From Brachyspira hampsonii (GTDB lineage Bacteria; Spirochaetota; Brachyspiria; Brachyspirales; Brachyspiraceae): 64,000 nucleotides of DNA. Where the stretch lies: contig NZ_MDCO01000001.1 in assembly GCF_001746205.1 (NCBI RefSeq), positions 133,896 through 197,895 of the forward strand, given 5' to 3'. The position numbers were made by a program, and so were the translations under genes. Under the pieces are notes generated by a model. That model worked only from the letters and a program-made list of their open reading frames with translations. It was not told the origin of the DNA and searched no databases. Positions 19,783-28,945 of this stretch are shown piece by piece (within the stretch, counting starts at the first letter, position 1; each line of letters starts with the position of its first letter).

Positions 19783-21285
19783 TCATAAACTACGTTTTTG
19801 TTCATCTAACATAGTTTGTATATCATTTTCATCTACACTGCCTCTATCAAAAATTTTATATATTTTACCATTACGCATTATCATTATACGGTTGCTATAT
19901 GAAACTATTTCTTTTATTTCATCAGAAATTAAAATGACTGACATACCATTATCCTTAGAAAATTCTTTAATAGTTTCAAATATCCCGGCCTTAGCTCCTA
20001 TATCTATACCAACTGTAGGACCATCTAAAATAAGTATTTTAGGATTTTCATCAAGCCATTTTCCTATGACTATTTTTTGTTGATTTCCGCCTGATAATGT
20101 TGAAACCTTATTATCTCCTGATTCAGCCTTAATAGATAATTCTTTTATCCAAAAATTTGTAATTTTTTTAATTATAGAATTATCTAAAAAACCAAATTTA
20201 TTTTTAACTTTATTTAAATTTACAATAACCATATTGTCATTTATCGGGTAATTCATTATCAAGCCTTCTGTAAGCCTATCTTCAGGAACATATGCTATCT
20301 TTGCCTCTACAGCATCTTGTATACTGTTAATACGGCATTCTTTTCCATCTATATATATTTTGCCACTATCAGATTTAGATACTCCAAATAAAGATAATGC
20401 CAACTCTGTTCTTCCTGACCCCAATAAACCTATTATACCTAATATTTCTCCCCTGCGAAGATTAAAACTAATATCCTTATAATTATTCTTCTTAGTTAAA
20501 GAATCAACCTCTAATACAATAGGAGCATCTTTATCTATATCATCTACACCTGTATAAACGGAAGATTGTCCTACCATAAATTTCTCAATTTCTTCTACAG
20601 ATGTCTCACTCATAGGCTTGGAAGCTACTAGCTTTCCATCTCTCAAGCATACTAAAGTATCACAAAGTTCTATAACTTCATCTAGCTTATGACTAATAAA
20701 AATTACAGATATACCATTCTTTTTAAGTTTATTTACTATCTTAAATAATTGATTAACCTCTACCCTAGTAAGAGCAGTTGTCGGCTCATCTAATATAATT
20801 AATTTTGAATTATTGTTAAGAGCTCGTGCTATGGCAATAAGCTGTTGAGAAGCTAAAGGAAGCTCCTCAACTATAGAATTTATATCTATATCAACTTCTA
20901 AATCTGCCAATATAGCCTTAGCAGATTTTGCTTTATTCTTAAAAAAAGCAAATTTGCAGCTATCGCCTATCATTCTTGGAAGACATATATTTTCCAAAAC
21001 ACTTAAAGTAGGAAATAATGATATATCCTGATATATAACACTTATACCATGTTTTATACCAGAAAGAGGTCCATAGGAATACATCTCTTTACCATCTATT
21101 TCTATTACACCAGAATCAGCTTCTAAAACTCCTGCTAATATCTTAATCAATGTTGATTTACCGCTTCCATTAGCTCCGCATAAAGCAAGGGCTTCTCCTT
21201 TTGCCAATTCAAATGATACATCATCTAAGGCTTTAAGGGCATTGAAACTTTTAGATATGTTTTTTACTTTTATAAAATTTTCCAT
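19783..21285 (-). CDS. Sugar ABC transporter ATP-binding protein, two NBDs
   Basis: A 500-residue RbsA/MglA-type protein with two ATPase halves. The first has Walker A GANGSGKST (about residues 38-46) and Walker B LIILDEPTTAL. The second has a degenerate Walker A (GLLGSGRTE), signature LSGGNQQKIVIGKWL, and Walker B-like ILILDGPTVGID, where the usual catalytic Glu is Gly. Such asymmetry is usual in this family: one site hydrolyses ATP. It powers sugar import through the two permeases. Confidence 0.93.
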   Translation of the reverse strand: MENFIKVKNISKSFNALKALDDVSFELAKGEALALCGANGSGKSTLIKILAGVLEADSGVIEIDGKEMYSYGPLSGIKHGISVIYQDISLFPTLSVLENICLPRMIGDSCKFAFFKNKAKSAKAILADLEVDIDINSIVEELPLASQQLIAIARALNNNSKLIILDEPTTALTRVEVNQLFKIVNKLKKNGISVIFISHKLDEVIELCDTLVCLRDGKLVASKPMSETSVEEIEKFMVGQSSVYTGVDDIDKDAPIVLEVDSLTKKNNYKDISFNLRRGEILGIIGLLGSGRTELALSLFGVSKSDSGKIYIDGKECRINSIQDAVEAKIAYVPEDRLTEGLIMNYPINDNMVIVNLNKVKNKFGFLDNSIIKKITNFWIKELSIKAESGDNKVSTLSGGNQQKIVIGKWLDENPKILILDGPTVGIDIGAKAGIFETIKEFSKDNGMSVILISDEIKEIVSYSNRIMIMRNGKIYKIFDRGSVDENDIQTMLDEQKRSL

Positions 21286-21326
21286 ATATTAACTCTGCCA
21301 AGAATATTTTTATAATAATACTTTAT

Positions 21327-22328
21327 TTAGAAATTATAGTTATCTACATTTTCCACAGTAATAATTAAAGGTCTATTAAATAATATATTTTTTCCATTAA
21401 TACTAGGAACTCCTAAATTAGGTATTTCTAGTCCTTGTTTAATTTCATCTCCTTTTCCATCTAAAATCATTTTGGCAATATGCACCATAGCATATGAAGC
21501 TTCGCCTGCACTCCAAATAATAGATGATGTTACAGATTTATCTTTTAAGAAAGGAGCTACTTCTTTAGGTGTAGTAGTGCCAAAAACAGCTACTTTACCT
21601 TCCATTGATTTTTCTCTCAAAGCTTGTCCAGCACCAGGAGCACCTTGACTTCCAAATGCTAATATACCTTTTAAGTTTGGATATATAGTTAAAAGCTCTA
21701 AAGTTTTTTGTCTAGCAGCATTTCTATCTTCTGATACTGGAAATTTATCATCTACCATTACTAAATTAGGGTATTTTTCTTTAGCATAAGCTATGGCAGA
21801 ATCAGCCCATATATTATGTGCAGGAACAGTTAAAGATCCAACATAAATTGCATATTCTCCGCTATCACCAACAGTAGCAACTAATTCTTCAATAAACCTT
21901 TCTCCAAATTTAACATTATCTATCATTTCTATATCATAGTCAGCTCCTTCCTGATCAGGAGATTCATGAGTAAGAACAACAATATTATTTTCTTTAGCTC
22001 TATTAAAAGCAGGTACACAAGATGCTGCATTATTTGGAACTACTAAAATAGCACTAACACCCTGATTAACAGCATCTTCTATTATTCTAACTTGCTGTGC
22101 CTCATCTGCTGATGAAGGTGCCTGCATATAGGTCTCTACTCCCAATTCTTTAGCAGCATTTATAGAACCACTTTCATAATCTTCAAACCAAGCAGAACGC
22201 AATTTAGGTATAGTAACCATTGTATATTTTGAATCTGTAGAGGAAGCATTTTCAGTATTTTTAGTTCCATTACCTCCGCATGAAACTAAAAACAATAAAA
22301 TAGCAAAACTAAATATTATTTTTTTCAT
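21327..22328 (-). CDS. Sugar-binding lipoprotein of the ABC transporter
   Basis: A 333-residue lipoprotein (lipobox LVSC, Cys17) of the Peripla_BP_4 type: VTIPKLRSAWFEDYESG, AILVVPNNAASCVPAF and GILAFGSQGAPGAGQALRE are typical. It captures the sugar in the periplasm and passes it to the permeases. The family includes ribose, AI-2 and rhamnose binders; the substrate cannot be read from sequence alone. Confidence 0.9.
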   Translation of the reverse strand: MKKIIFSFAILLFLVSCGGNGTKNTENASSTDSKYTMVTIPKLRSAWFEDYESGSINAAKELGVETYMQAPSSADEAQQVRIIEDAVNQGVSAILVVPNNAASCVPAFNRAKENNIVVLTHESPDQEGADYDIEMIDNVKFGERFIEELVATVGDSGEYAIYVGSLTVPAHNIWADSAIAYAKEKYPNLVMVDDKFPVSEDRNAARQKTLELLTIYPNLKGILAFGSQGAPGAGQALREKSMEGKVAVFGTTTPKEVAPFLKDKSVTSSIIWSAGEASYAMVHIAKMILDGKGDEIKQGLEIPNLGVPSINGKNILFNRPLIITVENVDNYNF

Positions 22329-22382
22329 TTCTTTCTCCTATTTTTTTATTTTTATTATTTTTTTATTCTTATGAATTATTAT

Positions 22383-22853
22383 TTATGATGGATATCTATA
22401 TAAAGGAGGCGGTATAGCACCTGCATTTCCTATTTCCAAAGTAATACCAACATTATCAGTAGATTCTAAGTAATAAAATTCATCTTCCCCTATTTTACCG
22501 CTCTGTATTACTTCATAGCCTTTTTCCTTATAATCTTTTATTGCTTTAGCACAATCTTTATAATAAAGTTTAATATGCTGTAAACCCTCTCCATGTTTCT
22601 CCAAAAATTCATTATAAATACTATATCCATCTAAAGGCTGCATTAATTCATATTGTATGCCTTCAGACCAAGCAACAGCCAAAGCATATCGTTGTGTATT
22701 TGGTTTACCTCTATACATAGAATCCTGTATATTATGAGGACCATACTCATATACATCCCAAGGTCCTATACCAAAATCATCATATAAATGCTTCATAGCT
22801 TTTTCAAGATTTGATACAACTTGTGCTATTTGACAAATTTGTCCGTCTCTCAT
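22383..22853 (-). CDS. VOC superfamily protein (glyoxalase/epimerase-like)
   Basis: A 156-residue protein with two beta-alpha-beta-beta-beta modules. Likely metal ligands are Gln in IAQVV near the start, Glu in YELMQPL, His in LQHIKLYY and Glu in TLEIGNAG near the end, the vicinal oxygen chelate pattern. Related proteins isomerise or epimerise metabolites. In this operon it probably acts on the imported sugar or its phosphate. The precise reaction is unknown. Confidence 0.75.
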   Translation of the reverse strand: MRDGQICQIAQVVSNLEKAMKHLYDDFGIGPWDVYEYGPHNIQDSMYRGKPNTQRYALAVAWSEGIQYELMQPLDGYSIYNEFLEKHGEGLQHIKLYYKDCAKAIKDYKEKGYEVIQSGKIGEDEFYYLESTDNVGITLEIGNAGAIPPPLYRYPS

Positions 22854-22886
22854 ATAAATTTCCTCCTAATTTATATTCTTATATTT

Positions 22887-23456
22887 TTATGCAAAAGCAG
22901 CAGCTATACCCTCAAGATTGGTATGCCTTTTATGCATTTTACTTACATCTATATTATTTCTATCTATAAGCATCATAACCATTATATCTGTAAATAAAAA
23001 CATTGATTGCTCAAGTAAAGATGCCATAGGCTGTATAGATTTTACTTCATTATCTCCTCCAAAAATTTGACCAGGAATAAATACTGTAAAATCTGCTAAT
23101 TGACCATGCTCATTTTCAGGATGTGCTGTTAAAACCCCAACTTTAGCACCTGCTTCTTTAGCACATTTTATAACATTTAACTCAACATTCGTAACTCCAC
23201 ATATATCTATCAGTAAATCACCTTTACCTATAGATGGAGAAGTAGTATCATATACAACATATGTATCAAATCCCATATGTTTTAATCTCATAGCAAATGC
23301 TCTAACTGAAAGCTGCATGCGTCCCATAGCATACAACTGAATAGTTTTAGCCTTTTCTATTTCAGATAACAAAACTTCTATTTCATCAAGTTTTACCATC
23401 TCCAATACTTTTTTATTCTCTTGAATTACTGTATGCACCAAATCTTTATATTCCAT
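22887..23456 (-). CDS. SIS-domain sugar-phosphate isomerase, 6-phospho-3-hexuloisomerase-like
   Basis: A 189-residue SIS-domain protein: AMGRMQLSVRAFAMRLKHMGF, then DLLIDICGVTNVELNVIKCAKEAGAKVGVLTAHPE, close in plan to 6-phospho-3-hexuloisomerase (HxlB). It is the first gene of the operon, so the transported sugar is likely a hexose or ketohexose handled as a phosphate. No HxlA synthase gene is present here, so a ribulose monophosphate pathway is not implied. Confidence 0.78.
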   Translation of the reverse strand: MEYKDLVHTVIQENKKVLEMVKLDEIEVLLSEIEKAKTIQLYAMGRMQLSVRAFAMRLKHMGFDTYVVYDTTSPSIGKGDLLIDICGVTNVELNVIKCAKEAGAKVGVLTAHPENEHGQLADFTVFIPGQIFGGDNEVKSIQPMASLLEQSMFLFTDIMVMMLIDRNNIDVSKMHKRHTNLEGIAAAFA

Positions 23457-23470
23457 TTTATTACCTCTTA

Positions 23471-23511
23471 ATTTAATATATTAATTAATTAATTTAATTA
23501 ATATATTAAAT
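23471..23511. promoter_or_regulatory. Likely operator: 18-bp perfect inverted repeat before the sugar operon
   Basis: Arms 23471-23488 and 23494-23511 are perfect inverted repeats of 18 bp (ATTTAATATATTAATTAA) with a 5-base spacer. They start 15 bases before the ATG of the first operon gene. A related TTAACTTAATTAA sequence lies in front of the ROK gene near 25468. It probably binds the ROK repressor encoded at 24230-25438; the regulator-site pairing is inference from location. Confidence 0.7.
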
Positions 23512-24229
23512 AGTATATTCAAAAAAATCAGATTGTCAATTTTTTATAAAAAATAAATATTTTATATAATGACTTTATTATTTTATTTAGAGTTTTTAAT
23601 ACATATAAAACATTTTATCAATAAATAAAATAATTTTATATAATTTCATAAATCGGTTTTACAAAATATATATTATGAATTATATTGAATGGACTTGTTA
23701 AATTTTGAATTTATAATAATGATATTATTATATAATAATTTAAAATAATATTTATAATTTTAATAATTATGACTTTGGCTGCTTATAAAAAACACAATTT
23801 ATTTTACCTACAGTACATACTAGGCAGTGCCATAGATACAATACATCTACAAAAATAAGCAGAAAAATATTTCTAGTATAGAACAACTGTATTTTTATAT
23901 CTAATTTAATTTATATTATAACTACAATAATATTAATTATTATATAAATAAATATTTTACATGTTGCATAAATTATATATTCAAAATTAAAAATAATATC
24001 TTTAGATACAGACACACAGCATCTAAAAAACTGTGTAGCTACATAACTATGTTCTTTACAGAAAAATATATTATAATTTCAAATACTGTATTTAAAATAT
24101 AATTACATTAGAATAGTTTTGAAACAAGTCTATTAAAAGATAATAATATATATTTTAGTAATTGAACTATATAAAAATAAAAAATTGCAATGAATACAAT
24201 ATATTATGATATAATAATATAAATAAAAA
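23512..24229. other. Non-coding 0.7 kb between sugar operon and ROK gene
   Basis: Extremely AT-rich with no ORF I would defend. A locally less AT-rich part (23770-23890) and a 6-bp inverted repeat (ACACAG and CTGTGT near 24012-24034) are visible. I see no defined RNA gene. Confidence 0.5.
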
Positions 24230-25438
24230 CTATTTTTTTATTAAATTTCCTGTTTTCAGAATAGACTCTATAGCAACTATACTAGCACCTACCAATACTT
24301 CATCTTCCTCACAGCTGCCTAATCTCATATCCAAATTATCATACAATTCTGGAATGACTTTCTTAGAAATATTTGATTTGAGTTTTTTCAAAAAGTCTTC
24401 CCCAAAATGAACCATTTCATCACCTATAAGAATAACATCAGGATTAACAGTATTAACTAAATTAATAATACCAATACTAAAATATTCAATATTTTTATTT
24501 ACTTCTTCTACAACTAATTTATCTCCATTTTTGTAGGCAGAAACTATATCTGAAAAATTAAAATTAACATTAAGACTTGACTGATAACCATTTCCCAAAG
24601 CCATTTTTATTCTCTTGGAAAGAGCGATTGTAGAACAATAATTTTCAAGACATCCTCTATTACCGCATTGACATATAGGACCATCAATTGATATGCTAGT
24701 ATGCCCTATTTCCCCAAAAGTACCTGTAGAACCTCTCAATAACTTACCATCTACTATGACACCAACACCTATACCATGACCTGCTATAACATATGCAAAA
24801 GTTTTATTTTCATTATTATATTTATTAAAATACCAGCCAGCCATAACTCCTGCTTTAGCATCATGCTCAAAAAATACAGGTATATTAAATATATTCTTAA
24901 AATAATCTTCAACTAAAACCTGTTCCCAGCCCGGAAATTCATTAACACTAATAATTCCTGTTGTTCTGATAAAAGGTCCAGGTAAACTAATACCTATAGC
25001 TATAATATTGTCTTTTTTATATTCATTAAGTAAATCATAAACTGCATTTTCTATTATGTACAATGTATTTCTTACACCATCATTTACATCAAAATTATAT
25101 TTTTTTGTAAAATAACATTTTCCAATTATATCAAATAATCCTATAGAAATATATTTTCTTGTAAGCCTAACTCCTATGAATTTATATCTATCACTATTTA
25201 AAGAAATAGCAATAGATCTTCTGCCTTTGCTTCCATTTTTAGAACCTATTTCCGAAACCAAACCTATTTTTATGAAGCCATTAATAATATTAGTAATAGT
25301 AGCCTGTTTTAAGCCAGATAATTTAGATAATTCTACTCTTGAACATACGCCTAATTGCATTAAAAGTTTAATAATAAGATAGCGGTTCATTTCCTGCATA
25401 TCATTATAGTTAATACTTTTTTTCAATTTATCAATCAT
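24230..25438 (-). CDS. ROK-family transcriptional repressor (XylR/NagC-like)
   Basis: A 402-residue protein with an N-terminal winged helix-turn-helix (CSRVELSKLSGLKQATITNIINGFIKIGLV, about residues 32-61) and a ROK sugar-kinase-like domain. The zinc motif is CQCGNRGCLE, and the GHGIGVGVIVDGKL region is conserved. These repressors release DNA when a sugar binds. It probably controls the adjacent ABC operon and itself; both promoters hold TTAATTAA-type sites. Confidence 0.9.
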   Translation of the reverse strand: MIDKLKKSINYNDMQEMNRYLIIKLLMQLGVCSRVELSKLSGLKQATITNIINGFIKIGLVSEIGSKNGSKGRRSIAISLNSDRYKFIGVRLTRKYISIGLFDIIGKCYFTKKYNFDVNDGVRNTLYIIENAVYDLLNEYKKDNIIAIGISLPGPFIRTTGIISVNEFPGWEQVLVEDYFKNIFNIPVFFEHDAKAGVMAGWYFNKYNNENKTFAYVIAGHGIGVGVIVDGKLLRGSTGTFGEIGHTSISIDGPICQCGNRGCLENYCSTIALSKRIKMALGNGYQSSLNVNFNFSDIVSAYKNGDKLVVEEVNKNIEYFSIGIINLVNTVNPDVILIGDEMVHFGEDFLKKLKSNISKKVIPELYDNLDMRLGSCEEDEVLVGASIVAIESILKTGNLIKK

Positions 25439-25539
25439 TAGAAATATTACCTTTTTAATAGTATTTGATTAACTTAATTAATTTACAATAAGTATAAATA
25501 AAACTTTTTTTTAGTCAATAATATAAAACTATATTTTTA

Positions 25540-26937
25540 TTAAAATAGCTCCTCTCTGTCTGTAAATGCTATCAAATAATTACTGTTCATATCATTTGAC
25601 TGTTCAATAGCTTTAAAATTACTCAAAGATATTGAAAGCTCTTTAGGCTCTATTGCGGGGAATGACGGACTTCCTCCAACATCTGAACTTACAAACACAA
25701 ATGGATAATCTTTATTTTTAAATCTTGTTTTTGATGATATTATAAATGACTGCCTGTTTCCATTTAAAACCCTGTCATAAAAAAGCTCTTTTGACTGAGA
25801 ATTAAAAACTGCATTGCCTGAAAAACTAAGTGTAAACTTTGAATTTGGAAATCCGTATCTTTTTGCTGAAATATTAAACTTCTCTTCTTTAGTCCATTCA
25901 AATGATAAAGAAACATCACTTACAGAGGAAGCCTCTGTTCCATTAATAAAAAGTTTGGTAGGATATTTTGAAGTCTGTGCCATTACAACATCTCTTTCTT
26001 CCGCCCTCTCTTCATATAAAACTGAATCTTTCTCTATTATCTCTTCATCTAAAGCCCATAATGAAGAGGTTATTTCTGTCATAGCCTTATTTGCAAAATT
26101 AAAATTTATTGATTTACTCTCACAGCCTATATATTGATTTCCATCCATATTCTTTGAACTGTCATACAAAGCTATATTATAATACTGTGCCTCTCCAAAT
26201 CTCGGAGCTATTATACTTTGATATTTTGGATATTTCTTTTTACTCTCTTCTGTAAATACTCCGCTCTCTATAAGTCCTACTCTTTTAAAGCTAAGTAAAT
26301 ATTCTGTTTTATTATTTTCAGTATTATACTCTTTTAATTCATTTATTATATTGGTAAAATCAATTTCGTCTTCTTCACTTCCTGTTAATAAAAATGCTTT
26401 TACATTTGTTATTTTATTTAAAGCATCAATCAAATCTTTCTGCTTCATAGAAGTATAAACATCAATAAAATTACTGCTGTAACCATTATCTTCTTCTATT
26501 ATAATTTCAAGCATATTAATACTTTCATCTTCTGAAGACTTATTAAATCTAACAGCAAAATTATTAAAAGAGTTAATACATAGTATATTTCCTGATGTTT
26601 CTTTTGTATGCACATTAGCCCATATTAAGCTCGCATAGTATGCATTAGAATTTGGAAAAGCTCCATAGGAAATATCTCCTGCATAAGTGGTAGCTCCTGC
26701 ATAACTTTCAGAAGAAGGAGCACCTATATATTCTTTACTCATTGATTCTGTAGTAGGAGTAAGTCCAACTTGAGATGGATATATTAAATATTTTCCTTTA
26801 ACATCATCAGAAGAGAAATCTATTTTTTCATCTCTATTTTTTGTCTTTGCTATTCTTACTTTATAACTAGAACCGCTTACAACTTTTAAGCCGTCCTCAT
26901 CATTCATTAAATTACCTTTCAAATCAAAAATGCTCAT
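25540..26937 (-). CDS. hvp53: GTA major tail protein candidate (Hvp53-like)
   Basis: A 465-residue protein of about 52 kDa, matching the VSH-1 Hvp53 size as I recall it. It appears to have two beta-rich parts, with GATTYAGDISYGAFPNSNAYY in the first and SINFNFANKAMTEITSSLWAL in the second, reminiscent of tube-forming tail proteins. VSH-1 tails are described as non-contractile, so I prefer tube over sheath. It is the last GTA gene before the sugar operon; the next tail gene lies 8 kb away at 17456. Confidence 0.65.
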   Translation of the reverse strand: MSIFDLKGNLMNDEDGLKVVSGSSYKVRIAKTKNRDEKIDFSSDDVKGKYLIYPSQVGLTPTTESMSKEYIGAPSSESYAGATTYAGDISYGAFPNSNAYYASLIWANVHTKETSGNILCINSFNNFAVRFNKSSEDESINMLEIIIEEDNGYSSNFIDVYTSMKQKDLIDALNKITNVKAFLLTGSEEDEIDFTNIINELKEYNTENNKTEYLLSFKRVGLIESGVFTEESKKKYPKYQSIIAPRFGEAQYYNIALYDSSKNMDGNQYIGCESKSINFNFANKAMTEITSSLWALDEEIIEKDSVLYEERAEERDVVMAQTSKYPTKLFINGTEASSVSDVSLSFEWTKEEKFNISAKRYGFPNSKFTLSFSGNAVFNSQSKELFYDRVLNGNRQSFIISSKTRFKNKDYPFVFVSSDVGGSPSFPAIEPKELSISLSNFKAIEQSNDMNSNYLIAFTDREELF

Positions 26938-26992
26938 TATTATACACTCACAATTTTAAAAATTATTTTACGCAAAAAATATTTTATACATT

Positions 26993-27125
26993 CCCGCCCA
27001 CCCGCCCCAAAATCTGCTCTACGCAAAATGTATAAATTAACACGCGTTAAACTTAACCCATATAATATAAATAAAATAATAATTCTAATACCAACTATAT
27101 ATAAAATTTCATTCAACGCGTGGAC
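26993..27125. repeat. GC-rich mosaic intergenic repeat inside the GTA block
   Basis: Between two GTA tail genes lies a CCCGCCCACCCGCCCC stretch followed by an inverted pair, CACGCGTTAA near 27051 and CAACGCGTGG near 27115, separated by about 60 AT-rich bases. The same two components recur at 43.2-44.0, 45.4-45.6 and 63.0-63.4 kb. It looks like a small mobile-type repeat inserted into the operon. Confidence 0.6.
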
Positions 27126-27187
27126 AAAAAAGTTGCTGCCATAAGAACGCTTTGCAAAAATGCAAACACTATAATCTCAATTATTAA

Positions 27188-27460
27188 TCAAATGCTTTCC
27201 AAAACTACATTCTCTAAAACATCGCTGTTATTAACAGTTATACTCCCATCTTTGGTACTGTAGCCTTCAAGACTAACCTGATAATTTATCACTTCAGCAT
27301 TCTTATATGCCCCAAAATATTTTTCTTCTTCATTCATTATTATTTTGGCATTCTTTGGAGAAGAAGTGATTTTTACTTTATAAAGTTTATCTCTGCTTTG
27401 AACATAATCATAAACTTTTTTATTAAATGAATTATTGATTAAATTAGTAAAGAACTTCAT
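27188..27460 (-). CDS. Small GTA tail protein with PEGA-like domain
   Basis: A 90-residue protein. Residues 30-80 (KITSSPKNAKIIMNEEEK, then YQVSLEGYSTKDGSITV) resemble a PEGA repeat, a small beta-sandwich found in surface and tail-associated proteins. The start overlaps the upstream gene by 17 bases. It probably serves as a minor tail or adaptor part. Confidence 0.6.
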   Translation of the reverse strand: MKFFTNLINNSFNKKVYDYVQSRDKLYKVKITSSPKNAKIIMNEEEKYFGAYKNAEVINYQVSLEGYSTKDGSITVNNSDVLENVVLESI

Positions 27461-28001
27461 TTAAATAACTCCCTGTCATAATCTTGAAATTAATATCAAG
27501 AGAAAAATTAACGCCCCTTATAGATGAAAAATCATTAAACTGTCTTTTGCTGTTTTCACTGTCAAATGAAGGAGCTTCCCATTTTATAATAGGAGATAAC
27601 GCTATACGCTCGCCCTCATCATTGAGTTTTGATATCCAATAACGTGCTGCCTGATTGAGTGCTAAAGGTATAATATTATAAGCCAAAAATGATTCTCCAG
27701 CTTTAAGCTCTTTATATACTGTTGCTTTTAAACATATATCATCAGCAAAACCTGCAGAGTCCCCTATATATGAATTGCTTCCCCTGCTCTCCCCTTCTGC
27801 TATTGAAGCCCAAAGAAATGATTTGCTCATAGATCTCAAAGCTCCTAAACTGAAATATTCTATTTTTAATTTATCATCTAAAAGTTTATTTAATTGATTA
27901 TCGCCTTCAATTTTATTTCCAGATAAATCAATATATTCATCAGCCATAAAGTTCATAAAATTATCTAAAACATATATAACGCTGTTTTTAAAATGTATCA
28001 T
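27444..28001 (-). CDS. GTA head completion or neck protein
   Basis: A 185-residue protein of about 21 kDa without membrane segments. It lies between the connector-like gene at 28038 and the tail genes, where phages carry neck and tail-completion proteins. The C-terminal part (SIRGVNFSLDINFKIMTG) is beta-rich. Its size fits one of the 19-24 kDa Hvp proteins of VSH-1. Exact role not recognised. Confidence 0.6.
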   Translation of the reverse strand: MIHFKNSVIYVLDNFMNFMADEYIDLSGNKIEGDNQLNKLLDDKLKIEYFSLGALRSMSKSFLWASIAEGESRGSNSYIGDSAGFADDICLKATVYKELKAGESFLAYNIIPLALNQAARYWISKLNDEGERIALSPIIKWEAPSFDSENSKRQFNDFSSIRGVNFSLDINFKIMTGSYLNEVLY

Positions 28002-28037
28002 AATAAACCTTTTGATTTTTATATTTTTTAGTACGAT

Positions 28038-28421
28038 TTAGGGCTTTTTTATACTGCCTTCTAAACGCACACTCTCATAGCTATTTTCTCCAACTACAAT
28101 GCTTGATAAATCTTTTATAGCAAGCTCTTTTAAACGCAGACTCTCTGTGCGAATAAAATTTATCAAGTCGCTGTTTGAAACAAAATTAACAGTTAAAAGC
28201 CTTGCTGCCTCATAGCATATATAATTTTTTATAGATATATATGGAAGACCGTTTTCTTCTGTAGGCTCTGTATAATTCATATTCAAAATCATTCTTCTAA
28301 ACTGAATAGTATAACTTTTAAGCTGTTCTTCTAAAAAGTCTGTATCAATATCATCATAGTTAAACATTTTAAATATGCTTTTAAAATAATTTATATCAGG
28401 CTCGTAAATATATTCCTGCAT
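28038..28421 (-). CDS. Putative head-tail connector protein
   Basis: A 127-residue, mainly helical protein (DTDFLEEQLKSYTIQFRRMI, then YISIKNYICYEAARLLTVNFVS). Size, helical content and position two genes after the capsid fit the small adaptor proteins that sit beneath the portal. No family signature is clear enough for more. Confidence 0.6.
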   Translation of the reverse strand: MQEYIYEPDINYFKSIFKMFNYDDIDTDFLEEQLKSYTIQFRRMILNMNYTEPTEENGLPYISIKNYICYEAARLLTVNFVSNSDLINFIRTESLRLKELAIKDLSSIVVGENSYESVRLEGSIKKP

Positions 28422-28484
28422 ATTAATTTCCTTTTTTAGTTTTAATGTACTGCCTCAAAATATAATACAGCACATAAAAATAAA

Positions 28485-28781
28485 TTAAGCCTCAAGCTCT
28501 TTTATCTTTTCTTTTAACTTTCTGTTTTCTTCTTTAAGATAATTGATAACATCATCAGGCTTCATCTTCTCTCTTATAAGCTCCTCAGCTTCCTCTTTGC
28601 TTATAATCAAAAATGAATCGCTTAAAGATATATTTAAATCGCTTTCAACTATTACCTTGCATCTTCTCTCATGTACATCTCTAAAGAAATATCCCACTCT
28701 TGATACCACATAATCATTAGCTTTTATTTCTTTATTAGTAATACTATTTTCTAAAAAAAATAATAAAGATTTCTTTGACAT
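28485..28781 (-). CDS. Small GTA head-region protein with C-terminal coiled coil
   Basis: A 98-residue protein with a basic middle and a heptad-like C-terminus (VINYLKEENRKLKEKIKELEA). It follows the capsid gene after about 160 bases containing two hairpins. It may be a head decoration or assembly protein; function not recognised. Confidence 0.6.
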   Translation of the reverse strand: MSKKSLLFFLENSITNKEIKANDYVVSRVGYFFRDVHERRCKVIVESDLNISLSDSFLIISKEEAEELIREKMKPDDVINYLKEENRKLKEKIKELEA

Positions 28782-28862
28782 AATTCCTCTTTTGATATTA
28801 AGTATTTTCCCAAAATATCAATTTATTAGCAGAATCAATGGACTATTAAATGCAGTCTTTTT

Positions 28863-28909
28863 GCTTCTTTGTGCCAACAAAAGAAGTGGGGTGCGGGGCA
28901 AAGCCCTGC
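28863..28909 (-). promoter_or_regulatory. Tandem hairpins after the capsid gene
   Basis: Two inverted repeats stand in the gap after the capsid gene: 28864-28872 with 28877-28886 (CTTCTTTGT / ACAAAAGAAG, one bulge), and 28893-28899 with 28903-28909 (one G-U pair). On the minus strand the first is followed by CAAAAAG. They may slow transcription or protect capsid mRNA, giving more capsid than downstream products. Confidence 0.5.
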
Positions 28910-28945
28910 AATATAAATACCTAAAATAAATATTATTTAATTATA

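Noticed and set aside
22887-23456. Evidence for a ribulose monophosphate pathway
   Set aside because: Only the isomerase-like half is present; no HxlA synthase gene lies nearby. SIS proteins of this type also serve other sugar phosphates.
23512-24229. A small RNA or riboswitch in the AT-rich gap before the sugar operon
   Set aside because: Only a short 6-bp inverted repeat without T-run and no known riboswitch core could be seen.
25540-26937. A contractile tail sheath gene
   Set aside because: VSH-1 tails are described as non-contractile, and I see no typical sheath motif. A tube-type major tail protein is the more cautious reading.
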